Shown: positions 9,862 to 18,352, counted from the stretch's first letter. The stretch is 18,352 nucleotides of DNA from Rodentolepis nana (GCA_900617975.1 UZAE01000778.1:1-18352); one strand, 5' to 3'. Numbers and translations are program-made. Notes: generated by a model from the letters alone, not told the origin.

Positions 9862-10103
9862 CTCACTCCTCCATGTGGACACGAGGGTCCACTCTCTCCA
9901 ACAGCGTTTGTATTCTCTTCGGAAGAAAGGAAGATTGGCAGACAAGAGGCGATACGAGCCAATTGGCAAGTGAGCAAATTCTCCGGTTTCTTACCACGGA
10001 ACGCGCATCCGGTTGAAATATTATCAGCACCTGCCTCCTCTCCCGTCCGCCCATCCTCCTGGGGCATCTCACGCCAGTAACAGTTAACTTCAGTCTCCAA
10101 CTC
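9862..10103 (-). CDS. THOC5: THOC5 exon 14 (last exon with clear THOC5 homology)
   Basis: The exon encodes [15 protein letters not shown] (human EGEVNVCYKEL) and, after a Gly/Glu-rich insert absent from human, [20 protein letters not shown] (human QLLTNQLQRLCVLLDVYLE). Read-through ends at a TAA at 9858-9860. That would lack the short conserved THOC5 C terminus, and no AATAAA was seen on the minus strand close below it. Two donors lie right at the end: GTGAG|GTAATC (exon end 9862) and GGA|GTGAGG (exon end 9867). Splicing onward is therefore more likely than termination here. Confidence 0.85.
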
Positions 10104-13100
10104 CTACAAGCAAAATTGTCGAAAAAAAGGAGGAAGCAGTAAAGGGGGTGAAGTTATTGCAGTAGTTCTATAATTATGTACATCTAGTACAGAGCATGTG
10201 AACGCATAACGTAAATCAATAGTGTCTTATTTAGAAGCAGTAAGTATAGAAATATTACGTCACAATACACGTTTTACTAATTAAATGGCGCAGCACAATC
10301 GAGTTACATAACTGAAACTGCCGCCAAATGAGACTTTTACTTAAAATTTACTGCAAATACTTGCTAATTTAGAAGTCTAGAAATTTTCTTAAACATTATG
10401 AAAACAAGCACGGAAAATGAGGACCAGGTGGCTGCAACTATACCAATCAAAAAAGGACAATGATACTTATCTGGAGAGTTTACCTGAATGTGCATGGCAT
10501 TAAGATCACCTGCAGAAAATGCATCAGTATTGCTAGCTAGGAAAATGACAGACGGATCATCTGGATATGAAGCGGGGATTGATGCTCCGATTGTTAACAC
10601 ATCTACAAATCAGTCAATCATAAGTTAACGAAACAATAAATTTTCACGCAGTGCAAATGTGATGTTTATTAGAAGCAAGCTCACCTTTCCCCTGAAAAGC
10701 CATCTGACATTTGAATATAGCATCCGTTGATTGAATCAGGTTTAGAGCAATGAAGGTTTGAGCACGGGGCCAAGTCTGAAAAAAAATATAAAAATGTAAA
10801 CTACTTGTTATTACATAGTAGCATATATAATAACAAAAGAGAGACTCACCTTAATATCCTCAAAAGTTACTCGATCCCAAGTACTTAAGCCGATATCTTT
10901 ACTGATAGGAAAGAATGGTTTTTGACTTTCTGAGAGATTCAGAACACCACTCTCAATTGCTTGGATCTGGGAAGAAAAAGGGTAGGATAAATTGCACGTT
11001 CACACAGGAGCACTAATTAACATCTCATTGAACCCCAAGTAAACCATCCTGTGCAGTGGAATTCCCAAAAAGTTCTAGTCTAGTTAACTGAAATAAATAA
11101 ATGCTTGATTTGTGATTCAATTTATTAGAACTTCCGTTAAATGAAATACTAATCTACAATCAGCCTCAAATTTTATCTCCTATATAAAATTTTCCCGGCC
11201 GAAACGTTGTTTCAGACCAGCTAAGGATTAAAACAGATATACTAACGCATAGCTTAGTAATCTTTTACTCAGTGACAGCCAATATATACGTGAGGATTGA
11301 CCTCTAATCAGGTTATTAATCATTTGACCTCCAATTTGCTCAAGAAAAACTCTTTCCCCTCATTAATTAGCTAAAATAATAACACCAAAAGTCAATTTGG
11401 CAAAAGGTGTTTATCCCAAGGAGTCTAGATGGAAAGGAACTCGAACCTTGTCATTAACCAAAACTAGTCAATAGAGCTGGATATTCTAGTTACTAGATGA
11501 ACATCAAAGCCTCGACTTCGCAAACGCAAATATATTCAAGTCCCTTTTAGTCTTATCCTGCATCATGGAGAGTGACTCGCGAACACAAACCGCTACCAAT
11601 TCAAAAGACTTTCGTAAGTGATTTCATGAATCATACGCATTCATATTTCCGTGCGTTCCCAACACTTCAACACAAACTTACGGATACATTTTAGTTCCCT
11701 TTCTCCTGCAATTGAGCTTGACCTCTGTTTAACTAATGATTCTTCCTTGATATACTCATACACACCCAGACTATTAGCTACGAGACGAGGGTTTGATTTG
11801 AACTTCCCTGACCAAATCACATTATCGGACGCTTATCGATCTTAATTTCTTTGAAATTCGCCAATTTAAAAAGGTGGCTTCTTTATCCGATTCACTTAAC
11901 CCTGACAACTCCCACCTCATCAATATATATATTAATAGACCTGCCTCAGCATTAAGGGACAATCTAGACTCTAAACGTCTACTTAGAGCAGTAAACCAAA
12001 TATCCACAAATCCGAAGGGCGCCGTGCAGGGAGTATTCGCCCTCATCTTCGATGGTGAAGCAATGGTATCTGTTGGTGATTCCAGATGGGGTAGACACTG
12101 CAGACCACCCAACTGTTGTGCCCATGCATAGGATTTCCCGCTGGAAGCATCTTTATAGCCAATTCCAAGTACAGTTTCTTCACCTTGCCAACGTGCTCCT
12201 TCCGTATCACATTGTAGATGGGAAAATAGAGCACTAGATGAAAGGAGATCTCTAAAATGGAAGGAAAAAACGTGTTGAATTGTAATATTGGAGAGTCAGT
12301 AGAAAAATGAAGACCAAAATATTTTAATGATCAACCGACTGAATACAATCAAAATCAAGTATTTGTTAGAAACAAAGCCTATTTTATGACCAGAAGGAAT
12401 AGTCTGCCAGTCATAAGCCAGTGGATTCTTGAACCGATGCAAGTCAATTAATAACCCAGAGAGGGAATAACTCATATCTCAGGAAACACATCTTACTTCC
12501 AATTAGAGAAATGAACAGATGTATAAAAAGTAATGCGCGCCAATCCTAGTTCTGAATTGGTTTTGTGCCTATGATGCAGCGCAAGCCTGCAAAATCAGAG
12601 ATCTTGAAGAAGGAATGACCGCTGATTGATATCTGCATACCACTAAGTGGTGGCAAAGTGAACTTTTAGGAAACCTTTTCTGACGAAGACAATTGATGGA
12701 AGATACCTGCCTCAAAGGAATGGAAGGATCTGTTTGTAAAAATATCCATAAATAAATATCTATTCAAAAAAATAAAGACTCTAACCGAATGTATTAAATC
12801 TACTCAACAGAATTCGTCGAATTCTACTATGTTAAGTTTAGGTGACTCGTAACATCCTAAAAATTTCATAATTTTTAAAAAACAAAATGAAGCAGCTGTG
12901 AATCGCGGGCTAATGATAGCCATTAACTCCTGCCTTGGTAAATTATGCGTGGATGCCTCATTCAACAACCACATGAATGGAAAAACGACTGATGAAACGC
13001 GGTGCCACGAAGGTGTAGACAAATATATCAACTTTAAATCTTGAGAGGCAATATCTGCAACTCCCTCGCAAGCGATGAGAACCGGAATTCTCACGTCGTT

Positions 13101-16100
13101 ACAGTCTTATGAGCAGGGCACCAACAATCGCTATTTGGATTAAGAAGAAATCGATAAAGGCACCCCCCCCCCTTGTCTAAATCATATCTTTGTTGTGAAC
13201 TTTTCAGTTAGTCGGCATAATCAAACATTCTAATGGGAGTTCCCTATTCAAAGATCCAAAGAGGTCATTTTATATATACAACCAATAAACGTAAGAAGTA
13301 CTTTTCCTAATGATTTTAGAAATAAATCAATAAATCTTGGAAAGGTAATTATTTCAAAACACAAAGCTCCTTCAACATTATTTAAACAAATATTAAATAA
13401 CTCAATAAATATTCTTGAAATTTCTTTATTTTTTACCCAAATCAATCACCAAGCTCTCAGGTGAATTCCACAATTTATTTACATTCAATTTTCTAAATAT
13501 GCCCCATTGTTGTCTAGAAACTTTTGTAATCTATATTCCCTCATGGTAGAATCTTGGGGGCTGCGCCTGGCACCAAGAAATAACATGCTTTTCGATTCAC
13601 CTAAGGACGTAAATCGAGTGCCCTCAAGGTGTTCCTTCAGTTTTAAAAACAAAAAAAAGATCTGAGGGAACTAGATTTGGACCATAAGGAGGATGTAGAA
13701 ACGTGTCTCATCGGCAATTCTTCAAGAATGTGCAGAGGCAATGTCATGCTTAAACAATATTTTACTGTGCCGTTTCCCGCGCTGTTTTCGTTTGAGAGAG
13801 ATGTCTTTAACTTCTTAAAAACGCCTTCATAATAACTCAAGGTGACCCTTTTTCTGACCATGAAGGTTAACAATATCACTCCTTTTGAAACCGAAAACAG
13901 TGGCCATAAACTTCTTAACTCACCTTTGGATTACTTTTTGTTCCTGCGACGATTGGTCAAGCCAAGATTTTCAGTAAGAATCGAAAATGTTCAACTGTAT
14001 ACAAATCCTACTTCATTCGCAATTTCCTCAATGGTAACTCGTCCGTCTTGTTCCTGTGCTAGATTCTGCACAAGAGAGATGTTTTCTTGATTTCTTACAG
14101 TGTTGAATCTTCCTCCCAGTGTTACATCGAGTTACACTCTTCCCTTTTTAAAGCGTTTGAGTAAATCATAAATGACTACTCTGCATGGCGCAATATCCGC
14201 ATAAATCTGTTGTAAATCTCCCATTATCTGAGCATGTTTCCAATTAGTTTAGTTAAAAAATTATGTTAGCTCTGATCTCAAAATTTGTCATTTGAGGAAT
14301 TGAAAATTGCTAGCTATTTTGGGATCCAACCTGTCTTAATTCTGACCTTATATTGAAAGACCGGACAGTTGTATGTTATTAAGGAGGCTCTACAGACATG
14401 CTTGAACTTGTAAAGACTTGTAAATCTTTGTTCTATTCAAAGTTATGGCATTTTGACGCACCCTCGTATAAGATTAGACTCAATGTTTAAACATGGGTAG
14501 AATATGAGAGTAACTAAACACAACTCTCAGCGAATTTGATTTTTAGCGATCTCTAAATCGACAGTGATGACACATACCTTGCAGTTTGTGAAAGGGTGCA
14601 AAGTTTTTCCAGATCATGAAATTCATCCCTCACAGAGACAAGTTTAGCTCTCATCATCCACTCGAAGGTGAGCGTCAGCTTCACATTAGACCACTTCGCG
14701 TCTGGTCCTATAAAAGCCAAATAAGCGCATCGTCATACAATTGTCAATCTTGTGACTGACACTTTGAAAGGAGAGAGACATGCGCTACCAGTTGACATAC
14801 CTGTTGTAATGTGAACTACAACTGAGAGAGGATGGGTTGTGTCAGTCTTGTGATGAGACCGTTCCTCCTCTTCTCGGTGAGGTCGTTTGGATTTCCGGTG
14901 AGATTTTTTCTGCAAAGTGATAAGGTAGGAAAAAAAGAGATGCAAGTTCAAATATTATATTCATAATTTACTTCAACAAATACAGTCATTTGGGTTAAAC
15001 TGTATTACTACGGATTGAGCATTATAACGTTTAATCTGTCTTCTTATCTTCCACCACATGACTGTAGAAAGTTACAAATAAAACAATGCGGTATGATTGG
15101 CTTAAACCAAAAGGTCAACGAGTCCTTATTATCGAGAATATGGAATTTGAGCTTATGAGGGTAAACAATTTAATGCTTTCAGAATTTGGATAAGATATAA
15201 TTTTTGATGCTCCAAGTTTCATCACATAACCAACGACCCCTATTTGACTCGCAATTTCATCCCTACATCGATATTTTACTTGTAAAGCTGTAACCGCTTA
15301 GATAAAACTTGTAAAAGTATTGCATTGCCATCGGTGATAATTTAATGACTTAATGCACCAGAAAAGAAGAATCAAGTGGCCATTGAGGGACTAAAATGAG
15401 CCAAATTTGAATTAAATCAACTATCAGTGCGAATTCTAATCAACTGAAGGTGAAGGAAAGAAATGAAGCCGATTCGCATGAAGAGACGATTTTTAAATAA
15501 ACCCATAAGAGAACATTAATTGCCTCAAACAAAGTTTAGCGGCAAATAAGAGTATTCGATTGAAATACAACGCATACAAGCTATTTGTTGAGAATTCTGC
15601 TAGGAATGAATAGCACAACTTGAAGGTAAAAAAAGTAATCATTTAGTCCCTTCAACAATTCAAATCAGAAATGAAAGTAAAAAAAGGTTAAAACATAGTG
15701 ATTGACTAAAAATTAAGAAGACTAAGCCTATCAGAAATGTAAAATAAGACAAAATCATTATAAAGGTTAAACCATTTTGGATTCCAACATAGCAAACCGG
15801 ATATTATCGTTAGCCAGCAAATGTGATCGTCTCATTAAGCAATTGAATGAACGAGGAGGAGAATAGGAGCTAATCATAAGCAATTCTATTATGACGGACA
15901 AATTATAGATGAACTAACAATCGCTACTTCATAGCTTTACAGTAAAAAAATGGCATCAGATAATCACAGTGAAGTAAGAAACCCAATTCAAATTGACAAA
16001 AATATCGCGGAAAAAAAACAATGCAAAAAAAATTAATTAAACCTTAACACGCTCGTTTAGTATTCTCAGTTGGTGTTTTTCAAAGGATTGCTTTACTATT

Positions 16101-17272
16101 ATACTTATCTTGTACATATATATATGGAAATGGAAAACTTACTCGGTTGATTATACAAGTATCCTGTTCATCGGGCCCTGAAGATCCCGCTTCCATTTCC
16201 TCTTGATTTGTTGCGGATGACGTATTCACTGATCGAGCCAAATCCAAATCTCCAATAATCTTCACCGACACCTCACAATGTAAATCTGTGCGGTAGAAAC
16301 GGCATATATTTGAGATTGAAAAAAGGCGAAATGATTAGATAGAATTTAAAAAAAAATTACTTTTGACATCGATAAAGGCAACCATTCTTGAGTAGATTAT
16401 ATACAAAGGCGATGGGAGAGCAAAAGCTGATTGAAGGGTTTCTTCGTTTTCGATGATGTTTAAACCCAAATCGGAATCCAGGAACTTGGTTGACTGGAGA
16501 AAGTTATTACGTTATCGGGCAAAAGACAGCGTACCTCTATAATGCTACGCAAATTCCCATTCATGCCTTCAAGATACGTCTGTTTTGAGGCAATCTTTTC
16601 TCTGATTTCAGACAAGGACTTGGACAAGACTTTAAGATTTCCATTTAACCTAAAAATAGCCGAATATGATATGTAATTCGGCGAACTTTTTCCTTTGTTC
16701 CAGCTCCCAATAGAGGCGATTGAGAGTTTGCTGATGTTCTGTTTCATTTGGATCAGCATCACATACCGTTTCAATATATTCTTCTTTGGGAATGAGATCA
16801 ATCTCCTCATGAAGAGAACTAAAGAATGAAAAATCAACCAACTGGTTACCGAAACTCCAAGCAGGTGCGGGCAGACTGCTTTAAATGTTCTAATTCATAA
16901 AGGAGATTCTGAAGTTGCCGAGTCTTCTGATCAACAGCTAGCTTTTTCTAAAGATTAACAATAAAATTTAAGCAAATAGAAAACCTGAAAAGTTTTATCT
17001 CGCATATCCTTTATTCTAAGCTGCGTTCGACGATTTATAGCTTTAAGAGAAATGATGCGCTTGGCAACAGCACTGCCTGATAACTATAATGCAATTACAT
17101 AACCACCAAATAAATATACTGCTTGTTTCGATTTCCTATGTTGCCAAGCTCTTTGTATTGTATCTTTAAGGAGAGAGCATTCCTGCTTGAAAGATTTTAA
17201 ATCTATCTGTCCATCACTTGCTAAGTCCTTCAACTTTTCGTTATCTTCCATAACTCGTGCAAATACGCGCTC
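9862..17272 (-). CDS. THOC5: THO complex subunit 5 (THOC5/FMIP) homologue, 14 coding exons on the minus strand
   Basis: THOC5 is a coiled-coil subunit of the nuclear THO/TREX complex, which couples transcription to mRNA packaging and export (family knowledge). Fourteen exons, listed separately, join with compatible phases. Recognisable THOC5 blocks in order are [66 protein letters not shown], an acidic linker, [35 protein letters not shown] and [10 protein letters not shown]. From the likely start Met at 17251 the model gives about 654 residues to the end of exon 14; human THOC5 has about 683. The N terminus is the least certain part: an acceptor at 17273 shows that something is spliced on upstream, either a 5' UTR exon, a trans-spliced leader or a further coding exon. 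The 3' end is also open (see exon 14). Identification is by recalled family sequence, not a database search. Confidence 0.92.
10104..10483 (-). other. THOC5 intron 13
   Basis: This 380 bp GT...AG intron has a pyrimidine-rich acceptor (CTTCCTCCTTTTTTTCG upstream of CTTGTAG). No embedded feature was seen. Confidence 0.85.
10484..10602 (-). CDS. THOC5: THOC5 exon 13
   Basis: The exon encodes [20 protein letters not shown], aligning with human [20 protein letters not shown], and ends LNAMHIQ in phase 0 before GTAAAC. In human the equivalent region runs straight into the EGEVNVCYKEL block, which here starts exon 14. Confidence 0.88.
10685..10775 (-). CDS. THOC5: THOC5 exon 12
   Basis: The exon encodes [20 protein letters not shown] followed by [10 protein letters not shown], corresponding to the human LYYMALIERGTAKLQAAV region. 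The acceptor follows a long T run and the donor is AAAG|GTGAGC. It joins in phase across the 82 bp intron 10603-10684. Confidence 0.87.
10850..10959 (-). CDS. THOC5: THOC5 exon 11
   Basis: The exon encodes [20 protein letters not shown] and [10 protein letters not shown], matching human [20 protein letters not shown]. The stronger-looking acceptor, seven bases upstream (exon from 10966), would leave the phase incompatible with the exon 10 donor. An AG at 10960-10961 gives a continuous frame and is preferred. The donor is AAG|GTGAGT. The 74 bp intron is 10776-10849. Confidence 0.82.
10960..11940 (-). other. THOC5 intron 10
   Basis: This intron is about 0.98 kb, between exons 10 and 11. The plus-strand ORF overlapping its upstream edge (11874-12131) lies opposite exon 10 and has no recognisable product. 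Nothing else was seen. Confidence 0.8.
11941..12251 (-). CDS. THOC5: THOC5 exon 10 (largest exon)
   Basis: The exon begins after a pyrimidine-rich acceptor (TTTTTTCCTTCCATTTTAG). It encodes [19 protein letters not shown] (human GDLLSPDSVLSCLYPGDHG), then [15 protein letters not shown] (human YLWVQKLGGLHFP) and [13 protein letters not shown]. The phase and the homology both end at GCAG|GTCTAT. The reading frame stays open for about 39 more codons, but that stretch has no THOC5 similarity. Confidence 0.9.
12252..14577 (-). other. THOC5 intron 9, hosting a mariner relic
   Basis: This 2.3 kb intron lies between exons 9 and 10. Its upstream half on the gene strand is the decayed mariner at about 13.49-14.47 kb. 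The remainder (12252-13480) is unannotated AT-rich DNA with a 10 bp C tract at 13163-13172. Confidence 0.85.
13492..14466 (-). mobile_element. Decayed mariner element of a second subfamily
   Basis: The right end carries a mariner-type terminal sequence, read on the minus strand as CGAGGGTGCGTCAAAATGCC, next to a TA at 14467-14468. On the minus strand, broken frames give transposase pieces in order: [36 protein letters not shown], a KVMATVF strand, a degenerate [10 protein letters not shown] in place of [25 protein letters not shown] and a terminal NNGAYLEN. Stops, frameshifts and an internal deletion show it is dead. I could not find the matching left inverted repeat, so the left boundary is where coding similarity ends. 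Confidence 0.82.
14578..14707 (-). CDS. THOC5: THOC5 exon 9
   Basis: The exon encodes [20 protein letters not shown], matching human [20 protein letters not shown]. It ends two bases into an Arg codon before a GTATGT donor. The 2.3 kb intron that follows contains a mariner relic. Confidence 0.88.
14801..14909 (-). CDS. THOC5: THOC5 exon 8 (basic segment and HPLSV)
   Basis: The exon opens with a lysine/arginine-rich run ([18 protein letters not shown]) that could serve as a nuclear localisation signal, in the position of the human TTKRRRP region. It continues [12 protein letters not shown], matching human RHPLSVMLDL. It ends one base into a Gly codon before GTATGT. The next intron (14708-14800) is 93 bp. 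Confidence 0.9.
14910..16142 (-). other. THOC5 intron 7
   Basis: This 1.23 kb GT...AG intron between exons 7 and 8 contains short A/T runs and no repeat or ORF that I can identify. Confidence 0.85.
16143..16285 (-). CDS. THOC5: THOC5 exon 7 (beta segment plus acidic linker)
   Basis: The exon encodes [18 protein letters not shown], matching human KTLSVAIEGSVDEAKAL. An acidic low-complexity linker follows ([16 protein letters not shown]), in the place of the human DSQDDESDSDAEEEQ stretch. The donor CGA|GTAAGT is a perfect consensus and opens a 1.23 kb intron. Confidence 0.9.
16361..16493 (-). CDS. THOC5: THOC5 exon 6 (LPSPLY block)
   Basis: The exon encodes [19 protein letters not shown], corresponding to human HLPPPLYVLFVQATAYGQ. 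The peptide ahead of it ([18 protein letters not shown]) is diverged. It ends one base into a codon before GTAATT. The 75 bp intron 16286-16360 is the first that is not ultra-short. Confidence 0.9.
16535..16649 (-). CDS. THOC5: THOC5 exon 5
   Basis: The exon encodes [18 protein letters not shown] and [16 protein letters not shown], aligning without gaps to the human coiled-coil stretch ending KKEYLSSLQPRLNSIMQ. It ends in phase 0 before a GTACGC donor. The following intron (16494-16534) is 41 bp. Confidence 0.9.
16687..16818 (-). CDS. THOC5: THOC5 exon 4 (HEEID and ELEQRKK motifs)
   Basis: This exon holds the most conserved THOC5 signatures: [14 protein letters not shown] and [14 protein letters not shown], against human SKHEEIDLVSLEEF and TLARLDWELEQRKR. 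Read-through looks tempting (KKFAEL), but it soon meets a stop. A GTTCGC donor inside the lysine run joins the 37 bp intron 16650-16686 and restores exactly the human spacing to the next block. Confidence 0.92.
16850..16947 (-). CDS. THOC5: THOC5 exon 3
   Basis: The exon begins in phase 0 and ends two bases into an Arg codon before a GTAACC donor. It encodes [14 protein letters not shown] followed by CLEF, closely matching human [14 protein letters not shown] and CLEF. The next intron (16819-16849) is only 31 bp. Confidence 0.92.
16985..17083 (-). CDS. THOC5: THOC5 exon 2
   Basis: This 33-codon exon is in phase 0 at both ends. It is bounded by a 36 bp intron (17084-17119) and a 37 bp intron (16948-16984). 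It encodes [19 protein letters not shown], matching the human KLNRLAHIRLKKGRDQT block of the N-terminal coiled coil. Confidence 0.9.
17120..17272 (-). CDS. THOC5: THOC5 exon 1 as seen (contains likely start codon)
   Basis: The exon follows a pyrimidine-containing acceptor ending CCCATAG at 17273 and stops before a GTATAT donor. It is open throughout, with the first in-frame Met at 17251 ([10 protein letters not shown]). The segment [19 protein letters not shown] aligns with the human [20 protein letters not shown] helix, which leaves only about 23 residues ahead of it from that Met. The seven codons upstream of the Met are also open, so an earlier start in an unseen exon remains possible. Confidence 0.8.
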
Positions 17273-18311
17273 CTATGGGATAGCAGATGATTTGCCAAGG
17301 GTACGAAATTAACGAAAAAATGCATTTTGTGTATTATTAAAGTTGATAAAAATATTTTATATGGATGATGATTTTGTCTCTTTCTTAAATTGTGTTGTCT
17401 TATTTTAATCATTGAAATGTATAACTGATGACTACGGACAAATATTTTTTGATTAAATACTAATGACAAGTGTCGTTTTCGCTCAATATTTAACGATCTT
17501 TTGCATTTAAATCAGTCGATAAAACTAAAAATACTAATAGATGTGCAACTCTTAATAAAAAATTATTATTATTACTTCAAATGGCAAGCTTGGTAAATAA
17601 ATTAGAATTTATATAAAGTTAAAGTCTCTTGGTTAATCTTTGGACATAAGAAAAATTTTCATTCGTTTATTATAAATGACTGCCTCGGGCTATATCTAAA
17701 CCTTATAGTTAATATTTATCCTAATAAATCTCTTCCTGATCATTTGTGTCTGAAAATTGAACAACCATTGGATAGCCCATAGGATTACTTTCCTTTTCTG
17801 ACTAGAGTAGTTATATTGATTTCATGGTGGCAAACACTCAAAGGCCACCTGAACTCCACGAACCTAAGTTTAGTGTTTTCTATAAAACACTAAAAATCAG
17901 CCATTTTGTGACAATTTATTCTAAACCTCTTTGTATTTGCAAATCGTAATAATTGGGACAATCCAGAATTTAATGTTTAAATTCAGCCTATAGATGCGTA
18001 TTTCACATTATCATACAAACCACTAGAGTCATAAAATTTTAAACTGATCACCCACCAAAGTGCATAGTTGAAAACCAGTTAAGTTAAACCATTTGAAACG
18101 GAGAACAGTTCAGATTTCAAAATCTATTTAAGCTGCCAAGATTAGCTATTCGAGATTGAAAGCTTTCAAAATGTCTTATGTAAATAAAATAGATAAAAAT
18201 GGCGTCTACTCGTGCAGAAAATATGAAATCGTGATTTCAGTCATGTAAATTTTTTTCCAAAGGGAACTCAGTCGAGTTGGATCGGAAGAAAAAAGAGCGA
18301 ATAATATTCAT
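17273..18311. other. Sequence upstream of THOC5 exon 1 (upstream intron or 5' flank)
   Basis: No coding exon could be supported here. The ORF running 17469-17230 on the minus strand is in a different frame from exon 1. The stretch is AT-rich and includes a perfect 11 bp hairpin at 17869-17894. No clear promoter element was identified. Confidence 0.5.
17869..17894. other. Perfect 11 bp stem inverted repeat
   Basis: TTTAGTGTTTT and AAAACACTAAA are exact inverse complements separated by CTAT. It lies upstream of THOC5 exon 1. Function is unknown and it may be chance in AT-rich DNA. Confidence 0.6.
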
Positions 18312-18352
18312 TCATTTATTTCAAATGGCAGGCATTTTGATAGTTATCATTA
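18312..18352 (+). repeat. Dispersed repeat family, copy F (cut by window end)
   Basis: ATTTATTTCAAATGGCAGGC followed by ATTTTGATAGTTATCATTA is the left end of the family. The window stops exactly where copy A begins. Confidence 0.85.

Noticed and set aside
11822..11940. Read-through of exon 10 to a stop near 11822
   Set aside because: Homology to THOC5 stops at the GCAG|GTCTAT donor and resumes in exon 11. The extra codons have no match.
16460..16837. Minus-strand 125-codon ORF taken as a single gene
   Set aside because: Only its middle part (16535-16649) is in the THOC5 frame. The rest is an out-of-frame reading of exons 4 and 6 and of introns.
17424..17440. CTGATGA-like core of a hammerhead ribozyme
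   Set aside because: No GAAA partner, stems or cleavage context around it, and none was seen inside the dispersed repeat.
17230..17469. Minus-strand 79-codon ORF overlapping exon 1
   Set aside because: It is out of frame with the THOC5 exon and has no homology.
17570..17592. Possible fragment of the dispersed repeat (ACTTCAAATGGCAAGC)
   Set aside because: The match to the left end is only about 13 bases and the neighbouring blocks are absent. Chance is likely.

Overview
The window is AT-rich eukaryotic nuclear DNA with no prokaryotic features. It most likely comes from a flatworm (Platyhelminthes, possibly a parasitic neodermatan). The reasons are a multi-exon gene whose first five coding introns are only 31-41 bp while later ones reach kilobases, mariner-type transposon relics, and a dispersed repeat family. 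The species cannot be named from the sequence, and the phylum call is an inference.

The main content is one protein-coding gene on the minus strand. It occupies about 17.27 kb down to at least 9.86 kb and encodes THO complex subunit 5 (THOC5/FMIP). I assembled fourteen coding exons by hand. All thirteen introns can be read with GT...AG ends, the phases are compatible throughout, and the conceptual protein follows animal THOC5 from the N-terminal coiled-coil region almost to the C terminus. Landmarks are the HEEID motif (exon 4), the ELEQRKK helix (exon 4), the LPSPLY block (exon 6), an acidic linker (exon 7), a basic segment plus HPLSV (exon 8), QLGGL (exon 10) and the LETEVNCYW block (exon 14). 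Exon 14 runs into a stop just after two usable 5' splice sites. Four more minus-strand exons with compatible phases lie at 3880-2732. They may encode an acidic C-terminal tail of the same protein across a roughly 6 kb intron, or a separate downstream gene.

The rest is intronic or intergenic DNA shaped by mobile elements. A short mariner element (776-1469) has near-perfect inverted ends, a TA duplication and a transposase whose catalytic middle is deleted. A second, more decayed mariner relic lies in intron 9 (about 13.49-14.47 kb). An unnamed repeat family has at least six copies: A 1-715, B 2265-2485, C 6025-6352, D 6798-6986, E 7289-7606 and F 18312-18352. Copy A carries an internal array of roughly 37-42 bp units. 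The window starts and ends inside this family and its last nine bases equal its first nine, which looks like a contig bounded by a high-copy repeat.

No RNA genes, CRISPR arrays or convincing plus-strand genes were seen. The long ORFs on the plus strand lie opposite THOC5 exons or in repeats, introns and low-complexity DNA.
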